A program made the translations under genes and the position numbers. From Chara braunii (Eukaryota > Streptophyta > Charophyceae > Charales > Characeae): a stretch of DNA of 53,839 nt. Below, in pieces: positions 30,900 to 41,400 of the stretch. Where the stretch lies: contig BFEA01000495.1 of NCBI GenBank assembly GCA_003427395.1, forward strand, positions 932,104-985,942, given 5' to 3'. The first letter of the stretch is position 1; each line of letters opens with the position of its first letter. The notes below the pieces were generated by a model that was not told where the DNA came from, made no database searches, and was given only the letters and a program-made list of their open reading frames with translations.

Positions 30900-32313
30900 T
30901 CAGTTGCCGCTCGATGTGAGGGATAGACCGTATACCGCAATGCACATCCCCGTAGGGCAGCTGCAGATGCAAGTGACCCCTATGGGTTTTACAAATGCAG
31001 TAGCAGAGGTGCAGAGAATGATGCTCGTCGTCGCAGGGGATATGTTTCCGGAAAAGTGTGAACCGTATATAGATGATAATCCCGTAAAAAGCGCAAGGTA
31101 TAAGGACGAGACAGAGGTTGAGCAGGGCATACGAAAGTTTGTTTGGGACCACCTGCGGGATATTAAGGACCTACTACAACGCTTCCTCGTTTATAATATT
31201 ACTGCAAGCGGTCCCAAGAGCATCTTGGTCGTCCCGGAAGTAACCATACTGGGATTTCGTTGCGGAGCTTATGGGAGGAGACCCGACCCAACAAAGATGG
31301 ACAAGATCTCCCAGTGGCCGACACCCCTGCGTACCACGACGGAAGTACGGGCCTTCCTAGGGGTGGTTGGGTTCTGGAGGATCTTCATCAAAGGATTCGC
31401 AAAGATAGCAGAGCCTATCCGCGCAATGATTAGGGAAGGCGACACTATGGATTGGATCGAGGATAGGGAAGCGGCAGCCCAGACCCTGGAAGACATTCTG
31501 TCATCCGATCAGGTCACTCTAGCAGCATCCTGTTTCAATGACGAGGTAGGACGCCCTTTCATCTTAGAAACAGATGGGGGACCACTGGCAGTTGGAGGAG
31601 TGTTGATACAGAGAAGCGAGGAGGGCAAAGAAAGACCAATCAGATTTGAAAGTAGAACCCTGAATTCAGCAGAACGACGGTATTCGCAGTTTAAGAAAGA
31701 GGTCTTAACAATCTTACATTGTCTTAAGACCTTTCAGGCACACCTGTTCGGAAGGCGATTTATCCTAAGGATCGATCCCACCAACGTGGTCGGAGCCCTA
31801 AAAAACTACAAGCCTATAGATCCGGCCGTTGGCAGATGGATAGGCTTCATATGGCAATTTGACTATAAGGTCAAGCGAATTGCAGGACTTCAAAATAGGG
31901 CAGATGGGCTGAGCAGGGTTTGTATCACGCCAGAAGGAGTAGAGGGCGCAGAACCAATTGACGCCTTCCTGGAGTATGAAGGAGGGACCCTTGTCGTGGA
32001 TAATGAGATGGCAGATCCGACAATTACAACAGGACAGTTGCTGATTCAGACCCTGGAAAAGGGCGCACCTGCAGTAGTTGCAGAACTCAGGGAAGGACCA
32101 GTCACCACGGTCAGGCGTAAAGAGGAAAAAGACTCGTGGGGAGCAGAAGTAGGGGCCAGAGAGGAATTGATGGCAATGACCGTGGAAGGGGGACGGGACG
32201 CCGTAATGACATTGGCCGAATTCTGGGCGCAGAAGGAGTGTCTGTACTTAGTCAACCTCACTCGGGAGGAGCAGGGTGCGGATCAGAACGAACAGGAATT
32301 CTTCCTCATATAA
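30895..32313 (+). pseudogene. RT palm and RNase H of the giant element
   Basis: Frame 1 resumes at YDQLPLDVRDRPYTAMHIPVG, then MGFTNAVAEVQR and the catalytic YIDD (in CEPYIDDNPVK, near 31067). It continues with the thumb and connection (FVWDHLRDIKDLLQRF, AFLGVVGFWRIFIKGF). RNase H follows: ILETDGGPLAVGGVL, FKKEVLTILHCLK, LRIDPTNV and NRADGLSR, giving the acidic residues. The wording around YIDD, with GIRKFVWDH after it, differs from the YLDD/YMDD RTs of the other two elements in this window and marks a separate Ty3 lineage. The ORF then runs about 130 codons of linker and overlaps the integrase frame from 32276. Confidence 0.88.
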
Positions 32314-33589
32314 ATGTCTCATACAAATGTATGAGGGCGTTTTCAAAGAAATCGGTTTGCTGCTTGTCGGGAACAAACAACCCACGGAAGTCAGTCCCAA
32401 GGCAAGGGAGGAAGTAGAAAAGTACGTCCTAAGCAATGGTCACCTGTTCAAAAGAGAGGAAGAGATGATGCCTAGACGCATCGTCTGCGGGAGGTCTAGG
32501 CAGCTGGACATAATTCAGGCAATGCATGATGGGCTAGCTGGGGGTCACCGGTCGTCAAAGGGGACACTTGCAAAGATTGTGCCCCTGTATTTCTGGCCAG
32601 GAATGGCAGGCATGGTCGCAACGTACTGTCAAACGTGTCTGATATGTCAAGAAAGGAGTTCCGTACGGGTTTACGAGCCCCTTAGACCTACCCGGGTACT
32701 GGGACCCGGACACCTTGTTCACCTCGACCTTGCCGTTATGCCCGTATCGACAGATGGGTTTAGATACATCTTGGATGCAAGAGATAATCTTAGTGGCTAT
32801 GTAGAAGTCGTAGTCCTCAAGAAGAAGACAGGGAAAGCAGTGGCCGACTGGGTGGAGGACTTCTACCTAAGGCACCCCTTCGTGCGCAGGTTCATAGCAG
32901 ACAATGGGACAAAATTCGTTAACCAGGAGGTGTTGAACAGGCTTAAGACACTGTATGTACCGATCAGGATCACCGAGCCCAACCATCCTGAGGCAAATGC
33001 ACCGGTAGAAAGGGGTTACCGCACTTTGAAGAACACAATCGCAAAGTTGGCAGCAGATAATTTGGGAAGTTGGTCACGGTTTCTCAAGCAGGCAGTCTTC
33101 GCCGAGAATATGACTCCAAAAAGAACAACGGGATGTATTCCAGCAGAACTCTGGTATGGAAGGGAGATAGATTTTTCGATAGAAGCTTTGGTCCCTACCT
33201 GGAACAGGCTAGATGATGACCCACACTTGAGCACGGAAGAGTTAATCACCGCACGTTGTCAGCAGGTTGCCAGAAATGAGGAGGCGCTCGATGAAGTAGT
33301 CAATCGTGTGACGGATAGCCGAATGAGGGATAAAACAAGATGGGACCAGGTTAAGAACATTCAGAAGGAGTCACTCCAAGTGGGGGAAAAGGTGCTATTT
33401 AGGAACTCGGCTCTTGAAAGCACATGGTCCGGGCAGCTGGGAAAAAGATTCAAAGGGCCTTATAGGATCGCTAAGCGCGTCGGACTGAACACATTTAAAC
33501 TTGAATATCTCGATGATATTAGCATAAGAGGGTCATTTCCGGGAACGAGACTGGTCAGATTTTTTAGCAGGGATTCAGTGGAACAATGA
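32276..33589 (+). CDS. Integrase of the giant element, catalytic residues present
   Basis: 437 codons in a frame shifted relative to RT-RNase H. H-H-C-C zinc site: AMHDGLAGGH then CQTCLICQ (about 32520-32655). DDE core: first Asp in LVHLDLAVMP (near 32730), second in FIADNGTKF (near 32902), Glu in EANAPVERGYRTL (near 33010). The C-terminal GPY/F fold is RFKGPYRIAKRVG (near 33450). No chromodomain follows. All three catalytic residues and the zinc ligands are intact and there is no internal stop, making this the best-preserved enzyme in the window. The overlap with the upstream frame (32276-32313) could be a mutation or a recoding site. Confidence 0.9.
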   Translation: MRIRTNRNSSSYKCLIQMYEGVFKEIGLLLVGNKQPTEVSPKAREEVEKYVLSNGHLFKREEEMMPRRIVCGRSRQLDIIQAMHDGLAGGHRSSKGTLAKIVPLYFWPGMAGMVATYCQTCLICQERSSVRVYEPLRPTRVLGPGHLVHLDLAVMPVSTDGFRYILDARDNLSGYVEVVVLKKKTGKAVADWVEDFYLRHPFVRRFIADNGTKFVNQEVLNRLKTLYVPIRITEPNHPEANAPVERGYRTLKNTIAKLAADNLGSWSRFLKQAVFAENMTPKRTTGCIPAELWYGREIDFSIEALVPTWNRLDDDPHLSTEELITARCQQVARNEEALDEVVNRVTDSRMRDKTRWDQVKNIQKESLQVGEKVLFRNSALESTWSGQLGKRFKGPYRIAKRVGLNTFKLEYLDDISIRGSFPGTRLVRFFSRDSVEQ

Positions 33590-34058
33590 CTACAAGAAGC
33601 CCATGACAAGGAAACTGAGGGATTGACAGCCTGAGAGGAGGGTAGCTGGCTATAAGTTCTAGACCGCCTCCCTGTGGAAGTGATCATGACCACAGGGATT
33701 GTTCGTTTTGTGTGTCTTGACTTTTGTGGAACGTGGGGAGACTGTCTGGGCTGACTGTGACTGGGTCTGGGAGCATGGGACAGTATATTATAGTTTTTGT
33801 GGGGTAACGTTGGAGACTGTCTACACGAGGTATTTATGGGCGGGGACAATGTTCCATAGCTTTTGTGGGGTGATGCTGTGGACTGCCTACATGGGGCACC
33901 TATGTGTTGGGACAACGTGTCGAGGGTTCTAAGGGATAATGGGGCTACCAACTATGTGGGGGCAAGCAAGAGTTTTAGAGAAGCCTCCAGAGCCGCAAAC
34001 GGGAGTGGGGGGGAATGCGTGTGTATGAGGGGTACCGACCGTACCGTGACTATTATAT
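33590..34058 (+). repeat. Three degenerate units of about 67-70 bp downstream of integrase
   Basis: Segments beginning CTTTTGTGG or TTTTTGTGGGG recur near 33720, 33796 and 33862, each followed by a GAGACTGTCT or GGACTGCCT core. This is a short decayed tandem repeat with no gene. TATTATATATG lies just before the next ORF's ATG (34051-34061). Confidence 0.65.
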
Positions 34059-34721
34059 ATGAACAGGGTCAGGCAAGAAGCAGGAAGACAGCAAACGACA
34101 AAAATGAAATTTGAAAATGAAAACGACAGCAACGCCATCAACAGGCCTACTGAGGGACGGTCGTCAAGGCAGGCCGGACAATCGAGCTCCAGGAAAAGGA
34201 AATTGTACGTGGGATTTGATCACAACTTGGTTGTGAATAGGGGAGGGAGAAAGCAAGGGACCAGGGGGCCATCGCCACTAAAGGAAGGGGAGCCGATAAT
34301 CCTCCCATCTGAAAGCGACACTAGCAGTGAGGAAGAGAGAAACCCGGGGAAAAGACCAAGGCTGGACGAGGACGTGCCCGTGGAATTTATCGACCTCACC
34401 AGCGAGGAGGAGGAAGATGAGGTAACAACGCCCACAAGAGAAGAACGGGGAAGAAGGGAGCAGCCGGGTGAGAAAAAAGACAAATGGATAGAAGAGTTCG
34501 GATATGAGTTCGGCGATTGGTTCGATCAATGGGGGACTATCTTGCGATACCAATGGATCATGAAGACAACGGAAAAGTTGGACAGAGGAGAGGATCTAGC
34601 CCCAACAACCTTCTGTACAGAACAGACACTCCTCCAGTTCCAAGGAATAAAGAGGCAAATGGAGGAGGAAGGGAAGAATCGCGCAAGGAGGGAGGCTCAA
34701 CGCAGGCCACCTGGACATTAG
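34059..34721 (+). CDS. Acidic nuclear-type ORF with SUMO-interaction-like motif
   Basis: An intact 220-codon ATG-started frame after integrase. No family recognised. Visible features: basic clusters RKRKLYV (about residue 47) and GKRPRL (about 100) that could be nuclear signals; Ser/Glu-rich stretches (SDTSSEEERN); and EFIDLTSEEEEDE (about 108-121), a hydrophobic I-D-L-T core followed by Ser and Glu, as in SUMO-interaction motifs. A Trp/Tyr/Phe-rich helical part follows (EFGYEFGDWFDQWG, about 148) and a charged C-terminus (QGIKRQMEEEGKNRARR). There is no signal peptide or transmembrane helix, so it is not an envelope protein. It has no internal stop, unlike most of the element. The SUMO link is inference from the motif. 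Confidence 0.6.
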   Translation: MNRVRQEAGRQQTTKMKFENENDSNAINRPTEGRSSRQAGQSSSRKRKLYVGFDHNLVVNRGGRKQGTRGPSPLKEGEPIILPSESDTSSEEERNPGKRPRLDEDVPVEFIDLTSEEEEDEVTTPTREERGRREQPGEKKDKWIEEFGYEFGDWFDQWGTILRYQWIMKTTEKLDRGEDLAPTTFCTEQTLLQFQGIKRQMEEEGKNRARREAQRRPPGH

Positions 34722-35692
34722 GGGAATAGCAGGCGCAATGGGGGGGGGTAACTAGAAATTAGGAAGGGTTGGTACCTGGGCAGGGACAACTGCCATTTTG
34801 AATTTCGCATTTGAACTCTGCCAAATGGAGTGAAATGAGGCAACTTTTGACTAAAGACCGGGCAATGGGTGCTACTTCGTGTAAGTCGTTGCCTTTTCGG
34901 GAAAATATATAAGGGTCAGTGCAATAGAACTGTGACGGGTTGCATTAGCTAAGAGTAAGCAAGGGGAAAACAAGGGGGACCTAGATGAGACGAGTTTGTA
35001 ATGTTGTCGTTGCATTCGAACTCTGTCTCCTCCTTTTTTGGGAAGGACTATAATGAAACTACTTTTTGGACTAAAGAAACTATTGGGGGTTGGGAGGCTT
35101 GTGCTACTTTGTATGAGTATTCCCTTCTTTGGGGAAAACGTGAACTTTTTTTGGGTAGTAAGAAACAGACTTTGGGGATGATTGGCTTTGCCTCGAGGAA
35201 ATAGGCAGGGGCATGTGAACTCTTGAACATTGGAAGATGCAGTCATGGCGATAGTTTTTCTTTCGAAATTGTGTACCCACGATTGAATGAGTCGCTCACG
35301 AGTCCTTGTGAGAGAGGTTAGGGGACGTATGGGTAGAGAGGCACCCTCTCCCCTAGGAGCCTAATCCAACCCACCCCAGGCAATCCCAGAGCATTGAGAG
35401 GCATATGAGAAGTCAGAAAAGTGGTAGGGAAACATTGAAATGATCCAACACCCCTTGTAATGGTTGAACGGTCGGGCGGGCTAGTGCTACTTGGGGCCGC
35501 GAGCCTCAACTTGAGTACTAGACGCTAAGTCGGATGTATGGATGGATCTGAGAACGACAAAAGACATGAGGAAAAGGAAGAAGCATGCGTAAAAACCCAA
35601 GACAATGGCCGCCTTCTAACCCCCGAGACGAGACAGGATCCGTGTCCTCAAGGCCCACTCCCTCGGGCGCTAACATTGCAATGAACAAGGAT
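34722..35692. other. Non-coding 3' region of the giant element, part 1
   Basis: Two diverged copies of a roughly 200-bp segment are visible: GCAACTTTTGACTAAAGACC at about 34838 and AACTACTTTTTGGACTAAAG at about 35055, each followed by GTGCTACTT(C/T)GT. No gene recognised. Confidence 0.5.
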
Positions 35693-35862
35693 GACCCTAA
35701 CCAGGCTGTCCAATTGAAATGGACAAGGATGACCCTAACCAGGCTGTCCAATTGAAATGGAGAAGGATGGTCCTAACCAGGTTGTCCGATTGCAATGAAT
35801 AAGAACGACCCTAACCAGGCTGTTCGACTTGAAATTGGGAAGAATGACCCTAACCAGGTTGT
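35693..35862 (+). repeat. 38-bp tandem repeat, five units
   Basis: GACCCTAACCAGGCTGTCC-type cores start at 35693, 35731, 35769, 35807 and 35846, a 38-39 bp period. Units diverge gradually toward the right end. Confidence 0.93.
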
Positions 35863-35865
35863 TCG

Positions 35866-35890
35866 GAATGACCCCTCACAAGGGTCATTC
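35866..35890 (+). other. Perfect hairpin after the 38-bp repeat
   Basis: GAATGACCC and GGGTCATTC form a perfect 9-bp inverted repeat around a 7-base loop. It may have formed when one repeat core was inverted. There is no T-tract, so it is not a terminator of known type. Confidence 0.75.
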
Positions 35891-35964
35891 TTTGGAATTG
35901 GCACTGGGGTCCCCTTGCATGACTGCTTGAGATGTATGATACGGGGAGAGCTGAGCTTTGGAAA

Positions 35965-36185
35965 AGATATTGATGAGATATTGAGCTGAGTCTGAAAGAG
36001 ACATTGAGTTGGGCCTCTGAAAATATATTGGAAAGTGCGGAGCCTTGGAAAAAACATCGGAAGAGATATTGGACTCAACTTTGGAAGAGATATTGTACTG
36101 AACATTGGACTGAGATTGAGCATTGGACTAAGATTGAGCATGAGAATGGGACTGCGCATTGGAATTGGATTGAACATTGGAAATT
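35965..36185 (+). repeat. Minisatellite of ATTG(G/A)ACTGAGATTGAGC type units
   Basis: Short units of roughly 18 bp built from GATATTG, ACATTGGACT and AGATTGAGC recur irregularly through this A/G/T-rich stretch. No gene. Confidence 0.7.
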
Positions 36186-36485
36186 GCATTTTATAAACAG
36201 GGGACCCTAGACAATCTGAAATGGACTTGGAAAGAGCCTTGAAACGAAACTTCTCTTTTTTTTCCAGTTTTTTGCCTCAGCAAGAGGGGGACACCCGTGC
36301 ATGCACCGCGACCCCAAAACCTTTATCCCTTGAGGAAAAAAGTCTCAGCGCGACTCGTTCCTCTTCAAGAGGGTGAGGGTTAAGGGACTAAGGCACCTAC
36401 CACTTGGATCGGTGCGGGACGTCCGGAACCACTTCCGACAATGAGCTCTGGTCGGGGAATTCCAACTGCGCCTCCTGTTGAATGC
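36186..36485. other. Non-coding, nothing recognised
   Basis: No open frame, repeat or motif that I can support. Confidence 0.4.
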
Positions 36486-37472
36486 CTAAACGTCAAAGGG
36501 CGAGAGAGCCGAATGGGCAGGAAAACCATTCTCATTTTGTCTATTTTGCTGCTCTCCAACCACACGCCATGTCATAGAGGGGTGGCATGGCCGTTTGGGT
36601 CGGACCACGGCTGCCCGCACTAAGTTGGGCGGCACTGTCCAAAATGAGAGGCTTGGCGGAGTACCGAGTGGAGTTCGCGGCCACCACGGGGCATTGACAC
36701 TGCCCTGCCGGAACATTACAACCATTTCGGGACTAATTGGGAGGTCTTCGTAACTGCACTCGCGGACGGATCGAGAGCCCCAACTCTCTTGAAAGAAAGA
36801 GGCCGGAATCCAGAAAATTATCACTCGGGAGGAACGATTCGCGAGGAACGCTCTTACGGCTAGACGAGGCCCTGACAGGCTTGGATTGGACCTACCTGGC
36901 AGACGTGAGGAGAAACCTTGGTATTGGTCCTCGCCACGTAAGAGAAGAAAGGTCGGACCGGGTAAAAGGATGAGGCATCGTCCGCTGGGGAAGAACTGAT
37001 CACTCTTCCTTTTGTGAAGCGGATGGGCTTGTGTCCTTGACTTGTGGTCGGCGGGCCAAAGGTCTGCGTACCTCCGAGTGAGAACCAGTCGCGCGATGGG
37101 GACATCGCGTTTTGAGTGGGGCGAAGGTGTGCCGTCTACCAATGAATACGCATGAAAATAAGACTTGTAATTGGTCTTGGGAAAAAGGGGTCTGTCAAGA
37201 TGGCGGGAACAGAAAAAGATAATAATTGACTTTGTATGGGCCTGAGAAAAGGGGGTTTGGCAAGACGCCAGAGCAGAAAAGACTTGAGTAAGTGACATGG
37301 TATAAACTTGAGAAAATGGTTTGGCAATATAGCCAGGAAGGAAAGGCCTGGTGTGATTGATTCTGCATAGACTCAGAAAAGGAATTGACAGACTGAGAAT
37401 TGGCTGTGTAATTGACTCATATAAGCTCGAAAAGATGAGAAGTGGCTGAGGGGTGAGCCAAGCAATGCACAT
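36486..37472 (-). CDS. Long antisense ORF (328 codons), no family
   Basis: An open minus-strand frame near the 3' end of the giant element. The product is Ser/Pro/Phe/Arg-rich with no recognisable domain. Its N-terminal third is antisense to a degenerate repeat of about 67 bp (37140-37400), so the openness may be a by-product of composition. Some large plant LTR elements do carry antisense ORFs in this position, which is why I keep it at low confidence. Confidence 0.2.
   Translation of the reverse strand: MCIAWLTPQPLLIFSSLYESITQPILSLSIPFLSLCRINHTRPFLPGYIAKPFSQVYTMSLTQVFSALASCQTPFSQAHTKSIIIFFCSRHLDRPLFPKTNYKSYFHAYSLVDGTPSPHSKRDVPIARLVLTRRYADLWPADHKSRTQAHPLHKRKSDQFFPSGRCLILLPGPTFLLLRGEDQYQGFSSRLPGRSNPSLSGPRLAVRAFLANRSSRVIIFWIPASFFQESWGSRSVRECSYEDLPISPEMVVMFRQGSVNAPWWPRTPLGTPPSLSFWTVPPNLVRAAVVRPKRPCHPSMTWRVVGEQQNRQNENGFPAHSALSPFDV
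37140..37400 (+). repeat. Degenerate tandem repeat of about 67 bp
   Basis: Units of the form CTTGAGAAAA...TTTGGCAA followed by an A/G-rich part recur near 37178, 37243, 37309 and 37373. They are strongly diverged. Confidence 0.55.
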
Positions 37473-37496
37473 GGAGAGTCAATTAAGTAAAGGGCA

Positions 37497-37688
37497 AGAA
37501 AAGGCAGAGGATGATATGCATGCGGAATTGGCAGGACCTGAGAAAGGCCGGGAGGAATGACCCGGGAAGGATGCATGTGGATTTGGCTATGTNGAAAAGG
37601 CAGAGGATGATATGCATGCGGAATTGGCAGGACCTGAGAAAGGCCGGGAGGAATGACCCGGGAAGGATGCATGTGGATTTGGCTATGT
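37497..37688 (+). repeat. Exact 95-bp duplication around a single N
   Basis: The sequence from GAAAAGGCAGAGG to TTTGGCTATGT occurs twice without differences, separated by one N at 37593. Perfect identity beside an ambiguous base points to an assembly join rather than biology. Confidence 0.9.
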
Positions 37689-38449
37689 TTGAGCTTCTGG
37701 GAGAGGAAAAATTGTATTGAAAATGAGTGGATGTCCTAAGAGTAATGAATGAGACAAAGCCAAAATGATTTTTGCTCAAGAATGTTTTCTCAATGAAATA
37801 GGAAGATGGATTTGAGATTACGAATGCAACCTTCAAGACATTGTCGAGAGCGAGAAATAACGTACAATGAAAAACTATTTGCAGGGCATGTCTGTGGTCA
37901 GACCCCTCCAAGGGGAGATGCTAGTCAACTTGATAAGAAAAAGAGACATCAAGCTGCTTAAGCTCCTTGATGTGTTGCTAGCTCGCACCTTGAGGAAGCG
38001 ATGGCGAATGATCCTTGTGACATTCGCCGCCAAAATCTTCCTCTTACCATAGTCCCTGGGGAGGGTGATGGGCTCGTCGTCCTCTCTTTTGTGGGACGAC
38101 ACCGGAGGTTGGTGGGAAACTCTTGGGTATTCGAGAGTTCCAGTGAGAAAGAGATACAGCTGTGAGATGGACGTTGATGCACAGAGCGTATCATGCGCTC
38201 GTTATAAAGACATTATTGAGCTTGGGGACGTTACGCAATTCAAAGGAAACCCGAAACAAAACCTTGACCCCTCCATGCCCTCCCCCGCCCCAAGGGCGGA
38301 AACTTAAAGAAGGACCCGAGAAAAGAGTGGGAAAGACAAAAAGAACCCTGGCAAGCTAACTACCCATCTCACCCCACCTCTCTTCCCTATGTGTCTATCA
38401 CTCCAAAATTCCTACTGACCATCGATTGGTGCGAGATGAGGACATCGCG
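37689..38449. other. Non-coding 3' region of the giant element, part 2
   Basis: No gene recognised. A small inverted repeat GTCGTCC/GGACGAC lies at about 38077-38101. Confidence 0.4.
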
Positions 38450-38466
38450 AATAAGTGGGGGGAATA
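38450..38466 (+). other. Polypurine tract of the giant element
   Basis: ATAAGTGGGGGGAATA ends exactly where the second terminal repeat begins (TGTCGGGACTGG at 38467). A G-rich tract in this position is the plus-strand primer of LTR retrotransposons. This is the main evidence that the repeat downstream is a true 3' LTR. Confidence 0.8.
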
Positions 38467-41400
38467 TGTCGGGACTGGTGAGTCCCGAATGACTTTCGGT
38501 CACTCGAGAGACTGTATATGACCAATTTGTGCATGACAGAGAAAACCGGAGGCAGGTATGTTGGAAAGAGCGGAAGCATACAGTAGGAAGCCAGAGGCTG
38601 CCCAGAGTCGTCGGGGCCGCCAGACTAGAAATGGGTTCGCTAAGCAGAAAGCGGCAAAAGGACTGTGACAGAACAGCAGGGGCGACCCCTTCCCCAAGGA
38701 CGGAGAAGGGCCGCCGGGAAGTCGGTAGTAGCATAGGAGCTGCGCAACAAGGGAAGGAAGGAAGTGGGAAGGGACAGGGCACAAGGCGCTGACGCAACTC
38801 GGCGGCAGGAGGGTCAAGGAGACCGCAGGGTAGGTGGGAGCTGGCACCCGGAACGGAATAGCATGTTGGACGCAATCGGAGCGGGGAACAGAGGTCGCTA
38901 TAAGGCAGAAAGACGTCAGGGGCACCAAGGAAAGACGTGGTACAGGCGGGGCAGGAGTGTTAGGGACCACATGGGATCGAAGGACGGGGCGGTACCAGCA
39001 GGACAAAGCGTCGGGGACCACGCGGGACCAAGGGACGGCGTGGTGCCGGCAGGGCGAAGTACCGGNAACCGCGTGAGACCAAGGGAAAGACGTAANGCAG
39101 GCAGGNNGAAGTNCNAGGGANCGCGTGGGCCTAGANAAANTGGCGGCACCNGCGGAACCACTAGCAGATTGGGTATCGNCGGAATAAAAAGTGTCANGAG
39201 CCNCCGACANGGATTGNNGACAGAANGGAGAAGACGGGCGCNNGGCGGGAAAAACGGAGNGCACCTGGGGCAACCCAAGNGGGTCCTGGATCAAATGCGA
39301 CGACAACAGAAATAAAGTAGCATGACGACAGGTGGACGGGACCAGTCGGGCCGGGGAGTCCGGATGAAAACGTTAAGTGCCCCCACGGCAAGCGTCGGCG
39401 GGAGGTGCCGAGGGAAAAAAAAAGATGGAGTAGCAGCAGTAAGGGGGGGGCGGCCAGCAGTCCGAGTATCCCGGACCAGTCAGGCTAAGAAAAACGAAGT
39501 TCCGTAGGCTCCACGTGGAAAAAAGGGCTGGCCAAAGAAAATTGGAGCAAGGGGGTCTCAAACTGGAGGCGCCGGCAGCAAAAGGAACCCTCTTTGGCCT
39601 TGGGGGTGTCACTACTGCAGTCCTAGGTGCAACGGCCATATGTCGGCTGCAAAATCGGACCTTGGGAAAGGTCCAACAGCTAGAAAGAGAAGAAATAATT
39701 GTTGGACACTTGTCCCAAAAGTAAACGAGAAAAGAAAGGAGGAAAAGGGGGGAGAATGAGACAAAGGAGGAGGAAGGAGTGGAGGAAAAAGTGCCGCCAG
39801 GTTGGGATTGCGGCGGTAGGGACTGGCAGGTCTCAATGATGACCTCATCCCTCCTAGATCCTAGGAGGGCAATCCGGATTGCAGAGATAAGGTCCTTGGG
39901 GCATTATCTCTACAATATCTGAATTTATGCAGCAAAAATAAGGGAAAATGCTGATGTGAGTTAGCCGACTCAATTTTGGGCCCTAGATCTGAAATATGAT
40001 CTTGCGGAGGAGGAAATCTAGCCGTTTTTTGTGGACTGACACAAAACGGCTAGCTAGGGAATGAGTTGGCAATAAAATGAAGGGAAAACAAAGAGAGGAA
40101 CAAGACAAAACTGCGAATTTGGCCCAAGGTCTGGGCCAGGTACATCAAAAAAATTGAAAATAGAAGTAAAATACTCAAATTTGGAGCAAGGGGGGCTTGG
40201 GAGTAGCTCGGAATGATAAAAACCATGGATCTCAGCCAAATCCAAGGCTGAGATTTGTGCTGCCACTTGGGAAAATGTAACGGCCTACTCACAAGAGGCC
40301 TAGACTAGAAAAAAACGAAAAACGGGCCTCTAGGCCCTCAAATTTTGGTAAAGGCTGCATTTTGGGGTAGTGGTACCCGAAAGACAGCACTTTTTGAAGG
40401 GAAAAGAGGCCGGGTTATGTCAAGGGGTGGTCCGAGAGGGTACCACTGTACCAGCCTCTCGGGCTGCATGTACCTAGCAAAAATGAGGCCCAGGTGCCAC
40501 CGGATAGGCCAAAACCAAAAATTTGGCCTTTGGGGTACCCCGCTCCACCTAGAGGCACTTGGAGGGGCCCAGAGGTTGGGCGGTGCACCTGTTCCAGCCT
40601 ACATAAGCTGGAGGTGTAGGCCGCCACTCTCATTTTGAGAGGTGCCCATGCTGCCCAAATGAGTCCAGGAAAGAGTCCGAGTGGGAGAGAAGCAAGGGAA
40701 TGAGGGCCGGAACTAGCCTGTAGCGTGGCTATGGTGGTAGGGCTGAGGAAGGTGACCTAGAGGCTAGGAGGGAGCAAGGAGAGTGGTCCGCCATAGCCCT
40801 CAAGCTGTGAAGTAGGAGGAGAGGTTGAACGGGGTCTCCATAGCCCTTCTAGAGGGAAGGACTCCACAGCCTTAGAAGTAGGGGTCTGCCATAGCTAAAG
40901 GAGAGGTGTGAGGGAAGGAGGAGAGAACTTGGGAGAGAGGAGAAGCCATACCCAGGAGGCTAGAACCAAGCATTGGACCCCCACTGCCTAGAGACCAACA
41001 AGAGGTGAGTGAAAGAGGAGGGAGGCCTCCTCCTCCTCCTTCTTCTTCTTCTTCTTCTTCTTCTTCTTCTTCTTCTTCCTCTTTTTTTTTTTCCTCTTCC
41101 TCTTCCTCTTCCTTTTCTTCTTTTTCTTCTTCTTCTTCTTCTTCTTCTTCTTCTTCTTCTTTTCCTTTTCTCCCCCCGCCTTCTCCTCCTTCTCCTCTTA
41201 TCAAAACTACGATTTTTTTTTATCTAAGGGGGGGGAATGAGTTGCGATTCACCTAGTGAAAGTTCCGTGATGTTTCCCTTTGTGTTGATGCTTCAAACTT
41301 TGAGTTTTCACTGATTTGGGAGTCGGGATGAGTTGCGATTTACCTTGTGAAAGTTCCGTGATGTTTCCCTATGTGCAAGTGCTTCAAACTTTGAGTTTTC

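Noticed and set aside
34059-34721. Envelope gene after integrase
   Set aside because: No signal peptide, transmembrane helix, furin-like site or glycosylation pattern. The protein is acidic and nuclear in style.
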